The position numbers and the translations under genes were made by a program. Positions 9,926 through 18,070 of a DNA stretch of 64,000 nt are shown one piece after another (the first letter of the stretch is position 1; every line of letters starts with the position of its first letter). Under the pieces are notes generated by a model, which was not told the origin of the DNA, did no database searches, and saw only the letters and a list, made by a program, of their open reading frames with translations. Source of the stretch: Marisimplicoccus framensis_A (lineage in GTDB: Bacteria > Bacteroidota > Bacteroidia > Flavobacteriales > Flavobacteriaceae); contig JBELLF010000001.1 in the NCBI GenBank assembly GCA_042088875.1, forward strand, positions 1-64,000, in the 5' to 3' direction.

Positions 9926-11230
9926 ATGAAATACATTAGCTTAAATCATAACTCAGCACCAACATCTTTTAGGAATGCTGTAATAAATGGTTTAGCTCCT
10001 GATAAAGGTCTTTATTTTCCTGAAAAAGAGATATGTTTATCTAATAAATTATTAGAGTCATTAAATGAAATTGAAGAAATAGAGCTTTGCTATGAGGTTA
10101 TAAAAGAATTTATTGGAGACGAAATACCAAAAAACAGATTAATAGATATTATAGGTAATACAATTTCATTTGAAATTCCTTTAAAAGAAATTGAAAATTC
10201 GATTTATTCTTTAGAATTATTTCATGGACCTACCCTAGCATTTAAGGATGTAGGTGCAAAATTCATGGCATTATGTTTAGATTATTTTAAAGATAATAAT
10301 AGCTCAAAAAAAATCACTGTTTTAGTGGCTACATCTGGAGATACTGGAGGAGCTGTTGCAAATGGATTTCTTGGTACAAAAGATATTGATGTCTGTATAT
10401 TGTATCCCAAGGGTAAAATAAGTGAAGTACAAGAAAAGCAAATTACTACAAATGGTTCTTTCGTTCAGGCAATTGAAGTTGAAGGTGATTTTGATTTATG
10501 CCAATCAATGGTAAAAATCGCATTTAATGACTACGATATAAATAACAAAGTATCGTTAACCTCAGCTAATTCTATAAATGTTGCAAGATGGCTACCTCAA
10601 ATGTTTTACTATTTTTTAGCATCTAAAAGGATAGAAAATAATTATCCTAATATTTTCTCAGTTCCAAGTGGTAATTTTGGTAATATATGTGCTGGTATTT
10701 TGGCAAAGTCAATGGGCCTTCCTGTTGAGCATTATGTTGCATCTACAAATATTAATGATACTATTCCAAGGTATATTAAAGAAGGGATTTATGAACCACT
10801 AAAAACTAAAAGTACAATTTCCAATGCTATGGATGTTTCTGAACCAAGCAACTTTATAAGAATTCAGAAGATATTTAAAAATGATTTACAGAATATAAAG
10901 AAAAATATCTCCGGATATAGTTTTGATGATAAATCAACAATGGATTGTATTAGAAAATTATATCAAGACAATAACTACATTGCAGATCCTCATACTGCAA
11001 TTGGATACCTTGGACTAAAAAAATATCTTCAAGAAAACAACATAAGAAACTGTAATGGTATATTTGTTTCTACAGCTCATCCGATTAAATTCAAAGATAC
11101 TGTTGAGAATAGTATAGACTCACAAATTGAATATCCAGATTCAATCAAATCAATAATGAACAAAGAGAAAAGTACTCTGACAATGAAAAGCTACTCAGAG
11201 CTTAAAGAATATCTACTACAAAAAGATTAA
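9926..11230 (+). CDS. thrC: Threonine synthase
   Basis: 434 residues; converts O-phosphohomoserine to threonine using pyridoxal phosphate. The PLP-binding lysine is Lys107 in LELFHGPTLAFKDVGAKF, and the phosphate-binding loop is ATSGDTGGAVANG. The N-terminal NGLAPDKGLYFPE is typical of ThrC. Its ATG directly follows the thrB stop codon, completing a thrABC operon led by clpC. Its TAA stop shares the palindrome TTAA with the stop of the convergent aminopeptidase gene. Confidence 0.97.
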   Translation: MKYISLNHNSAPTSFRNAVINGLAPDKGLYFPEKEICLSNKLLESLNEIEEIELCYEVIKEFIGDEIPKNRLIDIIGNTISFEIPLKEIENSIYSLELFHGPTLAFKDVGAKFMALCLDYFKDNNSSKKITVLVATSGDTGGAVANGFLGTKDIDVCILYPKGKISEVQEKQITTNGSFVQAIEVEGDFDLCQSMVKIAFNDYDINNKVSLTSANSINVARWLPQMFYYFLASKRIENNYPNIFSVPSGNFGNICAGILAKSMGLPVEHYVASTNINDTIPRYIKEGIYEPLKTKSTISNAMDVSEPSNFIRIQKIFKNDLQNIKKNISGYSFDDKSTMDCIRKLYQDNNYIADPHTAIGYLGLKKYLQENNIRNCNGIFVSTAHPIKFKDTVENSIDSQIEYPDSIKSIMNKEKSTLTMKSYSELKEYLLQKD

Positions 11231-12657
11231 TTATTTATATCTGGTAATACTAATTGGTTTAGTGGACTATCTTGAGCCATTATCACTTCAATCTCATCTG
11301 ACCTTCTAGGTGCATCAATAGAAAGATTTACAGGACCAGAGCTTGTAATTAAAATATCATCTTCAATTCTAACACCAATATTCCACCATTTTGGGTCTGT
11401 ATTACTGTTTTTAGGAATATATATACCTGGTTCGACTGTTATAACCATGTTTTCTATTAAGTCCCTTGAGCCAGGATCATGGACATCAAGACCAATATGA
11501 TGAGAAACTCCATGAGGATAATATTTTCTAGCTTCTCTAAAATCATTGATTATCCCCAAATCAATAAGTCCTTTTGCAATTATATCATAGCTTTTTAAGT
11601 ATATATCATTGAAGCTATTGCCAATGATTGCTTCTTTAATTGCCTCTTCTTGAGACTTATATACAAGGTCATAGATTTTTTTTTGTTCATTGTTGAATTT
11701 ACCGTTAACTGGTATTGTTCTGGTTACATCTGCAGTGTAACCCCTATATTCAGCACCAACATCCATTAAAATAAGTTTATCCTTTATATCCAAATCCTCA
11801 TTTGTCACATAATGTATCATGCATGCATTACCCCCTGCCCCAACAATAGAATTATATCCTTCATGAGCAGCACCATATTTTCTATAGATAAATTCATGAA
11901 TTCCCTGAACTTCTCTCTCTGTCATGTCATTATGAATCGCTCTCATTACCTCAATTTGAGCAAGAGCTGATATTCTAATAGCTTTTGTTAAGAGCTCGAT
12001 CTCTTGGGGATCTTTTGTTTGCCTTAGCTTAGACATTATTTGATTAATTGAACTACTAAAAAACTCTTTATTTAAATCTCCAAGCATGTCAGATTCTTTT
12101 TTACTTACTATCTCTTGAAACTTATTTTGAATGTCAAAAAGATCATATTTATCGTCTTTAAAGTCTCTAACATCATCTCGAATATTAGTATTTAAAATAT
12201 TTGTAAAGTTTTCTATTGGGATTGTATTTTCAATAAATTCAGACCTAAGTTTTACTCTATCAAATGACATCTTCTTAGCACCTTTTATACCCAATCTTCT
12301 TCCATCCCACATTTCACGGTATTCATTTCTCTCTCTTACATACATAATCTCATTGTATGATCCATCACTATCAAATTGATCATCTTTAAAAATTACAAGA
12401 ACACCATGGGGTTCTCTCCATCCTGTTAAATAATAAAAATTAGGATCTTGATGATACATGTAGTCAGTATCGTTTGATCTTTTCATAATTGGTGAAGTGA
12501 AAATAAATGCAATACTATTTGTGGGCATTAGAGATCTAAATTCTTGTCTTTTTTTCTTGTGAAATTCAGGACCTAAATCATCAAAGTATTCTTGAGTATA
12601 TGTATAATTAATAGACAATAAAATCAATAGTAAAAAAAGAGTATTTTTGAATCTCAT
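11227..12657 (-). CDS. pepP: Secreted Xaa-Pro aminopeptidase, M24B family
   Basis: 476 residues with an N-terminal signal peptide (hydrophobic to about residue 22), so it is probably periplasmic or envelope-bound, unlike cytoplasmic E. coli PepP. An AMP_N-type N-terminal domain (PTNSIAFIFTSP, YLTGWREPHGVLVIF) precedes a pita-bread catalytic domain. Metal ligands are visible: two aspartates in LILMDVGAEYRGYTADVTRT, the histidine in HGVSHHIGLDVHD, and glutamates in VEPGIYIP and VRIEDDILIT. It would remove residues preceding proline from peptides. No type IX sorting domain is seen at its C-terminus. Confidence 0.88.
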   Translation of the reverse strand: MRFKNTLFLLLILLSINYTYTQEYFDDLGPEFHKKKRQEFRSLMPTNSIAFIFTSPIMKRSNDTDYMYHQDPNFYYLTGWREPHGVLVIFKDDQFDSDGSYNEIMYVRERNEYREMWDGRRLGIKGAKKMSFDRVKLRSEFIENTIPIENFTNILNTNIRDDVRDFKDDKYDLFDIQNKFQEIVSKKESDMLGDLNKEFFSSSINQIMSKLRQTKDPQEIELLTKAIRISALAQIEVMRAIHNDMTEREVQGIHEFIYRKYGAAHEGYNSIVGAGGNACMIHYVTNEDLDIKDKLILMDVGAEYRGYTADVTRTIPVNGKFNNEQKKIYDLVYKSQEEAIKEAIIGNSFNDIYLKSYDIIAKGLIDLGIINDFREARKYYPHGVSHHIGLDVHDPGSRDLIENMVITVEPGIYIPKNSNTDPKWWNIGVRIEDDILITSSGPVNLSIDAPRRSDEIEVIMAQDSPLNQLVLPDINN

Positions 12658-12681
12658 GTTTATAAATTTTAACCCAAATTA

Positions 12682-13752
12682 ATGAAAAAAACAGTTTTAT
12701 TAGATAAGCATATAAAATTAGGAGCAAAAATTGTTGATTTTGCTGGTTTTAAGATGCCGATAAGTTATAGCTCAGTGACTGACGAGCATAATCATGTTAG
12801 AGAAAATATTGGAGTATTTGATGTTTCTCACATGGGTGAGTTTGAGATATCAGGTAAGAATTCCGATAGGTTTATTCAATTCATTTGTTCTAATGATATC
12901 ATGAAACTCAAACCAGGTAAAGCTCAATATAACTGTTTGGTAAATCATAGAGGAGGAATAATTGACGACTTGATAGTTTACAAAATAGAAGAAGAAAAGT
13001 TTTTATTGGTTGTTAATGCCTCTAACATAGATAAAGACCTTAATTGGATCAAAAGTCTAAATAAAGAGTATAATTGTTCGATTAATAATTTATCAGACAA
13101 AACATCTCTTCTTGCTGTTCAAGGACCAAAGGCTAACTTATTATGTGAGAGATTTACCAAAGAAGATTTAGAGTCTTTATCTAACTATTCATTTTTAATG
13201 GGAACATTTGCTGGGATTGATAATGTAATAATATCAAAGACAGGTTACACAGGATCAGGAGGTTTTGAATTATATGTATCTAATGATAATGTTGAGCACA
13301 TTTGGGATGAACTTTTTAGTGTTGAAAATCTTGAAGTTAAGCCTATAGGTCTTGCTGCTAGAGATACATTAAGACTAGAAATGGGTTATTGTCTCTATGG
13401 AAACGATATAAATGAATCAGTAACTCCAATTGAGGCAAGCCTCGGGTGGATAACAAAAGTAGATACAAATTTTATTGGTTCTAAGTCAATTAAAAAACAA
13501 ATTGAAAATGGAATTAAGAAAAAATTAGTTGGATTTGTAATTAATGATAAAGGTATTCCAAGAAAAGGTTACGAAATTTTTGATGAATCAGAAAAGCTAA
13601 TTGGAGAAGTAACTTCTGGGACATTTTCTCCAGTTCTTAAGAAAGGTATTGGTCTTGCATACATAGAAAAATATATATCTTCAAAAGAAATTTATCTAAA
13701 GATTAGAAACAATTTCATCAAATTAGAGGTTGTAAAAACTCCGTTTATATAA
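12682..13752 (+). CDS. gcvT: Glycine cleavage system T protein (aminomethyltransferase)
   Basis: 356 residues, typical GcvT length. It transfers the methylene group from aminomethylated lipoyl-H protein to tetrahydrofolate, releasing ammonia. Supporting stretches are the N-terminus (HIKLGAKIVDFAGFKMPISY), GVFDVSHMGEFEISG, the folate-site region TGYTGSGGFELYV and LAARDTLRLEMGYCLYGND. The other gcv genes are not in this window. It is divergent from pepP across 24 bases and lies three bases upstream of the YebC-family gene, likely one transcript. Confidence 0.96.
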   Translation: MKKTVLLDKHIKLGAKIVDFAGFKMPISYSSVTDEHNHVRENIGVFDVSHMGEFEISGKNSDRFIQFICSNDIMKLKPGKAQYNCLVNHRGGIIDDLIVYKIEEEKFLLVVNASNIDKDLNWIKSLNKEYNCSINNLSDKTSLLAVQGPKANLLCERFTKEDLESLSNYSFLMGTFAGIDNVIISKTGYTGSGGFELYVSNDNVEHIWDELFSVENLEVKPIGLAARDTLRLEMGYCLYGNDINESVTPIEASLGWITKVDTNFIGSKSIKKQIENGIKKKLVGFVINDKGIPRKGYEIFDESEKLIGEVTSGTFSPVLKKGIGLAYIEKYISSKEIYLKIRNNFIKLEVVKTPFI

Positions 13753-13755
13753 ATT

Positions 13756-14463
13756 ATGGGAAGGGCATTTGAATTTAGAAAAGCGAGAAAAATGAAAAGA
13801 TGGTCAAACATGGCCAAAACTTTCACAAGGATTGGAAGGGAGATAATAATAGCAGTAAAGGAGTCAGGTCCTGATCCATCTTCAAATTCAAGATTAAGAG
13901 CTATCATTCAAAATGCAAAGGCAGTTAATATGCCCAAGGATAATATAGAAAGAGCAATTAAGAAAGCATCAGAAAAAAGTACAGATAATTTCAAAGAAAT
14001 ATTATTAGAAGGGTATGCTCCTCATGGTATTGCAATTCTAGTTGAAGCTGCAACAGATAACAATAACAGAACTGTTGCAAACATAAGGAGTTATTTTAAT
14101 AAGTGTGAAGGAAATCTTGCCACTTCAGGGTCAGTAGATTTTTTATTTAATCATTTGTGTTTTTTTCAAATTAAAAATTTAGGAATTGATACAGAAGAGC
14201 TCGAACTAGATTTAATTGATTTTGGTATAGTAGATTTTAATATCCAAGATGATGAGATTAACATTACAGCAAATTTTGAAGATTTTGGATCATTGCAAAA
14301 AGAGTTAGAGAGGCGTAGACTAGATATTCTTTCTAGTGAATTTGAAAGAGAAGCTATTAATATTAAAAGCATCAAAGAGGATCAAAAAATAATAGTTGAT
14401 AAATTAATAAACCTAATAGATGAAGATGAAGATGTTCAGAATGTATACCATGATATGGGGTAA
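13756..14463 (+). CDS. YebC/PmpR-family protein
   Basis: 235 residues with the family N-terminus MGRAFEFRKARKMKRWSNMAKTF and the conserved block NMPKDNIERAIKKAS. Members were first named as DNA-binding regulators; related YebC proteins have also been linked to translation of proline-rich stretches, so the name 'transcriptional regulator' should be treated cautiously. It follows gcvT by three bases and its stop is two bases from the stop of the convergent acyltransferase gene. Confidence 0.92.
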   Translation: MGRAFEFRKARKMKRWSNMAKTFTRIGREIIIAVKESGPDPSSNSRLRAIIQNAKAVNMPKDNIERAIKKASEKSTDNFKEILLEGYAPHGIAILVEAATDNNNRTVANIRSYFNKCEGNLATSGSVDFLFNHLCFFQIKNLGIDTEELELDLIDFGIVDFNIQDDEINITANFEDFGSLQKELERRRLDILSSEFEREAINIKSIKEDQKIIVDKLINLIDEDEDVQNVYHDMG

Positions 14464-14465
14464 AA

Positions 14466-14999
14466 TCAATTTTTGTTTCTTTTTACCACATCCATCACTA
14501 AATCTTCAAGTTTTTTTATGTCATTTTCAAAATTTCCAGAAGGAAAAAATTTTTCATTAATATTTACTTCTTTTTTCATATGATCAAATGATACCATAAC
14601 AATTGGAACTTCTGCACCCAAAGCTATATAATAAAATCCTGATTTCCATTTTTTTACAAATTTTCTAGTACCCTCAGGAGCTATTGCTAGTATGTTAATA
14701 ACATTTGATTCAAATAACTTAACTACAGATTCAACAAAATTATTTGTTATACTCCTATCAACGGGAATTCCACCAATTGATTTAAAGAAAAAAGAAGTAA
14801 AAGGGTTAAATAATTCTTTCTTACCAATAAACTTTATTCTTAAACCTAAATATGACCTAATTAATATTGCTATTACCAAATCAAATGATTTTGAATGAGG
14901 TACTACCGCAATAATATATTTTTTATCATTAGGTAGTAAACCATTAAGTTTCCAACCTAAAATTTTTGTAAGAATTATTTTAGAAAAAAATTTAAGCAT
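14466..14999 (-). CDS. PlsC-like 1-acyl-glycerol-3-phosphate acyltransferase family protein
   Basis: 177 residues, short for PlsC (about 240). It shows the acyltransferase HX4D motif (PHSKSFD), the GGIPVDRS block and the PEGTR block, in the correct order. It therefore probably acylates a lysophospholipid or similar acceptor at the inner membrane. The acceptor cannot be read from the sequence. It overlaps kdsB by eight bases, so lipid and LPS-sugar functions sit in one transcript. Confidence 0.82.
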   Translation of the reverse strand: MLKFFSKIILTKILGWKLNGLLPNDKKYIIAVVPHSKSFDLVIAILIRSYLGLRIKFIGKKELFNPFTSFFFKSIGGIPVDRSITNNFVESVVKLFESNVINILAIAPEGTRKFVKKWKSGFYYIALGAEVPIVMVSFDHMKKEVNINEKFFPSGNFENDIKKLEDLVMDVVKRNKN

Positions 15000-15714
15000 T
15001 CTTAGAAAGATATTTTTCAGCGTCTATGAAATCTTTTTTAGTATCTATTGATATTCCATGAAAGTCAATTTTAATCATTTTAATGGGGATTAAATTATCT
15101 ATTGCTCTATTACCCTCAAGATTTTGAGAAATTTCATTTTTTGATCTATTTAAACTTGAAAAGTTAATTAAAGTGTTTTTTCTAAATGCATATACTCCTA
15201 TATGTCTATTAAATTTTTTTATTTCATTTTCTCCTTCAGGAATTGGTGATCTTGAAAAAAAAATTGCATTATTATTTTTATCTACAGTCACTTTGACATT
15301 ATTTGGATTATTAATTTCATCAAATGAATTAAAACTAGTCATTAATGAAGACATTTTTACACTATTATCCTGAAAAGATGAAATCAAATTATCAATTGCA
15401 TCAATGTTTATGAATGGCTCATCGCCTTGTAAATTAACTACAATATCATGATCAATTTCTTTAGCTGCTTCAGCAATTCTGTCTGTACCTGATCGATGAA
15501 TCTGTCTTGATTTAAATGTTAACCCATTTTTAGATTTAATTAAATCAATTATTTCATTATTTCCACTTACTACATAAACTTGATCAAATAGTTTGCTATT
15601 TAATGCAGCTAAATATGTCCTAACTATAACTGGAACTCCATCAAGCTTTTTAATTAATTTATTTGGAAACCTTTCAGACTCAAGCCTTGCAGGAATTAAT
15701 GCAATAGTTTTCAT
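14992..15714 (-). CDS. kdsB: 3-deoxy-manno-octulosonate cytidylyltransferase (CMP-KDO synthetase)
   Basis: 240 residues; activates KDO with CTP for inner-core lipopolysaccharide synthesis. The N-terminus IALIPARLESERFPNKLI is the nucleotidyltransferase signature, with VVNLQGDEPFI (metal-binding aspartate) and HIGVYAFRK typical of KdsB. Its presence indicates a Gram-negative organism making KDO-containing LPS. Confidence 0.95.
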   Translation of the reverse strand: MKTIALIPARLESERFPNKLIKKLDGVPVIVRTYLAALNSKLFDQVYVVSGNNEIIDLIKSKNGLTFKSRQIHRSGTDRIAEAAKEIDHDIVVNLQGDEPFINIDAIDNLISSFQDNSVKMSSLMTSFNSFDEINNPNNVKVTVDKNNNAIFFSRSPIPEGENEIKKFNRHIGVYAFRKNTLINFSSLNRSKNEISQNLEGNRAIDNLIPIKMIKIDFHGISIDTKKDFIDAEKYLSKNA

Positions 15715-15748
15715 TTAAAATATTTTTCTAATATAATTCATTTATATA

Positions 15749-15781
15749 TTGTTTTATGAAAAAAAAAAAATTGTAGATTTG
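15749..15781 (+). promoter_or_regulatory. Probable promoter of the 15803-17712 cassette
   Basis: TTG at 15749-15751 is followed after 22 bases by TAGATTTG (15774-15781), an exact TAnnTTTG -7 element. Transcription would start near 15788, which supports the ATG at 15803 and argues against the longer in-frame TTG start at 15749. Confidence 0.5.
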
Positions 15782-15802
15782 TTAAAATCAAAAATTACTA
15801 AC

Positions 15803-16459
15803 ATGAACAAAAAACGTGGTATAGAATTATTTCTTTGGGCATTATCTATTTTTTTTGCAGCTCAAATATACAGTTCAATTAATGGTCCTATAAAATTTAA
15901 TAAAGTTAAAAATGAAAGGTACTCAAAAGTCATCGAAAGACTAAAGGATATAAAAACTGCCCAGATTGCTCATAAAGACGTAAAAGGTTTCTATGCAAGT
16001 AATTTTGATAGTCTTGTAAATTTTATCGATAACGGTATATTTACTTTAATTGAAAAAAGAGACTCTTCTTATCTACAATATGACAGAACTTACAGAATTG
16101 ATATGCTTAGAGAAGTTACTATAGTAGACACTTTAGGTTTTGTTTCTATTAAGGATTCATTATTTGGTCAAGATGAAAGATACAAAATGATGGCAAATGT
16201 TCCAATTGAGGGATTGGATACAAAGTTTTCAATTCAAGCTGATATAATTGATAAAAATGGTTATCAAGTTCCTGTTTTTGAGGTAAAAGTCAAAAAAGAT
16301 GTTATACTTTATGATCAAAATAAAGATTTACTTGAGCAAGAGAATAAAGTTATTTCAGTTGATGGTGTAAATGGAAGTGAAATAATTCTTGGATCAATGA
16401 CTGAGGTTAGTATAAACGGAAACTGGCCATCTATTTTTGATGCAAAAAACGATCAATAA
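15803..16459 (+). CDS. Conserved Bacteroidota single-pass membrane protein of unknown function
   Basis: 218 residues from the ATG at 15803 (a longer TTG-initiated frame from 15749 would overlap its own promoter). One N-terminal membrane helix (about residues 6-24, IELFLWALSIFFAAQIYSS) is followed by a charged helix and a segment around residues 30-65 (ERLKDIKTAQIAHKDVKGFY) that resembles the helix-to-body junction of type II secretion pseudopilins. The rest should lie outside the inner membrane. I recall close homologues beside DUF3822 and rsmD in many Flavobacteriia. Function is unknown; it overlaps the DUF3822 gene by 20 bases. Confidence 0.82.
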   Translation: MNKKRGIELFLWALSIFFAAQIYSSINGPIKFNKVKNERYSKVIERLKDIKTAQIAHKDVKGFYASNFDSLVNFIDNGIFTLIEKRDSSYLQYDRTYRIDMLREVTIVDTLGFVSIKDSLFGQDERYKMMANVPIEGLDTKFSIQADIIDKNGYQVPVFEVKVKKDVILYDQNKDLLEQENKVISVDGVNGSEIILGSMTEVSINGNWPSIFDAKNDQ

Positions 16460-17189
16460 TATTCATAAATTAACTGTTTATCAATATAAATCAGGTATTA
16501 TATTTAGATCACCTGATAATTCTTTCACCCTAAATATTAATAGTAAAAATCTTGAATCTGATTTTCTAGTCTCTATTTCTAACTTTAATATTGACACAAT
16601 TGAGTTAATATTTTTTTCGAGTATACCATCTATTGTTCCTTCAAAATTATTTGATGAAAAGCTAAGAAATAAATATTTAGAGACTAACACCTCAATTAAA
16701 GATAATATTCAACATGAATTATCTATAGATAAAAAAATTGCTGTTGTTTATTCATATGACAAGCTTTTTGCAAATATTTTAAGTCAAAATAACATTAAAT
16801 ATTCTACAATGAGTTATTTTACAATTCTATATAACTATCTATTTAAAAAAGATAAAATTTCTGATGGATTTTCTCTATATATAAATTTTAATGAAAACTC
16901 TTTTGATATATTAATATTTGACTCAAAAGAATTTATTTATTTTAACTCTTTTGATATCAAGGACAAAATCGAATTTTTATATTACCTATTGTTTGTTGTT
17001 AAAAATTATGAAATTTCAAATGAAAAAGATAAAATTATATTTCTAGGCAGATATGATAAATATTCAGAATACTATGAAATTGCTAACAAATATTCTAAAC
17101 TTGATTATATTCATGTTGATAGCGGTAATCAATTCAATTTAAAATCACCTTTCTTTTCTTATTTAAATGAGGATAATATCAGGAAATAA
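16440..17189 (+). CDS. DUF3822 family protein
   Basis: 249 residues from the ATG at 16440 (a TTG one codon upstream is possible). I recognise the DUF3822 layout: an N-terminal LTVYQYKSGIIF strand region, the middle IPSIVPSKLFDE stretch, and a second half with FSLYINFNENSFDILIFD, then FLYYLLFVVKNY and IIFLGRY. The alternating strands followed by a glycine turn suggest an actin-like (PilM/GspL type) fold, but that is inference. It overlaps the upstream membrane protein by 20 bases and rsmD by 23 bases, so the three are translated together. Confidence 0.82.
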   Translation: MQKTINNIHKLTVYQYKSGIIFRSPDNSFTLNINSKNLESDFLVSISNFNIDTIELIFFSSIPSIVPSKLFDEKLRNKYLETNTSIKDNIQHELSIDKKIAVVYSYDKLFANILSQNNIKYSTMSYFTILYNYLFKKDKISDGFSLYINFNENSFDILIFDSKEFIYFNSFDIKDKIEFLYYLLFVVKNYEISNEKDKIIFLGRYDKYSEYYEIANKYSKLDYIHVDSGNQFNLKSPFFSYLNEDNIRK

Positions 17190-17712
17190 AAAAAGCATAG
17201 TTATTAATGCACCAAAAAATCTTCCTGTTAGACCAACCACAGATAAAGTAAAAGAGTCGCTTTTTAATATTATTCAAAATAAATTTGAATTAAAAAATTG
17301 CAGGGTTCTTGATATTTTTTCTGGAACTGGTAATATTTCCTATGAATTTGGTTCTAGAGGATGCAATGATATATTATCTGTTGATAATAATTTTAACTGT
17401 ATAAGATTTATAAATAAAACTGTAAAAAAATTAGAAATTAAAGTCAGGACAAAAAGAATTGATTATTTATCATTCTTAAAAAGTAATAAAGAAAGATTTA
17501 ACATAATTTTCGCTGATCCACCATATAGTTTTAAATTAAAAGATTACCATGAGATTATTGATATAATAAAAAAAAATAAGATACTAGCAGAAGATGGTGA
17601 ACTAATAATTGAGCATCATTCTAATATTTCATTTATTGATAAGGTTAAAGAGGTAGATGAGAGAAATTACGGATCTAGCTCTTTATCATTTTTTAAAAAA
17701 GCAAGCCTGTAA
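17167..17712 (+). CDS. rsmD: 16S rRNA (guanine966-N2)-methyltransferase
   Basis: 181 residues, normal for RsmD, which methylates G966 of 16S rRNA. The N-terminus MRIISGNKKS and PTTDKVKESLFNII are characteristic. The SAM-binding motif is DIFSGTGNISYE and the catalytic motif is DPPY. Its start overlaps DUF3822. Its last codons lie inside the 3' strand of the P1 helix of the convergent RNase P RNA gene, a 12-base overlap. Confidence 0.93.
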   Translation: MRIISGNKKSIVINAPKNLPVRPTTDKVKESLFNIIQNKFELKNCRVLDIFSGTGNISYEFGSRGCNDILSVDNNFNCIRFINKTVKKLEIKVRTKRIDYLSFLKSNKERFNIIFADPPYSFKLKDYHEIIDIIKKNKILAEDGELIIEHHSNISFIDKVKEVDERNYGSSSLSFFKKASL

Positions 17713-17982
17713 GCCGGATTCTGTCAAGTCTTATCATTTATCTAGGAATAATATTACTATTATACTCATACCGCCTACCCTTCTACATAAAACGAGCAAT
17801 TTTAAAGTGTAGATATACTTGGCGTTTCACCACACAGAGTTTACATGATTCCACTACAGCATAACCTGTACATACTTTCTGTTGCACTATTCCTATCTAT
17901 AAATAGATGACGGGAGTTACCCGCTGTGTTGCTCTATGGTGTCCGGACTTTCCTCTGAATAATCAGCGATAAGACGGCTTGC
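17701..17982 (-). ncRNA. rnpB: RNase P RNA (bacterial class A)
   Basis: On the minus strand the region contains the universal P4 sequences: GAGGAAAGTCCGGAC near the 5' end (plus-strand 17941-17955) and ACAGAATCCGGCTTAC near the 3' end (17709-17724). The ends pair as a P1 helix, GCAAGCC (17976-17982) with GGCTTGC (17701-17707), so the RNA is about 282 nt. That is shorter than the E. coli RNA. It is the catalytic subunit that matures tRNA 5' ends. The P1 3' strand overlaps the last 12 bases of rsmD. Confidence 0.96.
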
Positions 17983-17986
17983 ATAA

Positions 17987-17994
17987 CAAAGATA
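17987..17994 (-). promoter_or_regulatory. -7 element of the rnpB promoter
   Basis: TATCTTTG on the minus strand is an exact TAnnTTTG element, placed four bases before the first P1 base of the RNase P RNA, as expected for transcription beginning at or next to the mature 5' end. No TTG is found at the -33 position; the hexamer there reads TTTACC. Confidence 0.5.
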
Positions 17995-18056
17995 ATACAT
18001 GTTAATAATTTTGGTAAAAAAAGAATGTGAATTAGTTAAAATTTTTTTTCAATTTC

Positions 18057-18064
18057 TATATTTG
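18057..18064 (+). promoter_or_regulatory. Possible -7 element for dnaX
   Basis: TATATTTG is an exact TAnnTTTG match ending six bases before the dnaX ATG at 18071. If used, the dnaX message would be leaderless or nearly so. No -33 TTG lies at 17-23 bases upstream, so chance cannot be excluded in such AT-rich sequence. Confidence 0.3.
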
Positions 18065-18070
18065 TTAATA

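Noticed and set aside
15749..15802. 18-codon extension of the one-TM protein
   Set aside because: The TTG start is itself the -33 element of a good promoter, so it would be upstream of the transcript.
15803..15880. Prepilin peptidase cleavage site in the one-TM protein
   Set aside because: KRG precedes the helix, but the required glutamate at +5 is missing (glutamate is at +2) and no prepilin peptidase is in the window. The pseudopilin likeness therefore rests on the later segment only.
17999..18070. 24-codon hydrophobic extension of DnaX
   Set aside because: It would give a replication protein a membrane-like N-terminus and overlaps the probable -7 element. The ATG at 18071 fits the family.
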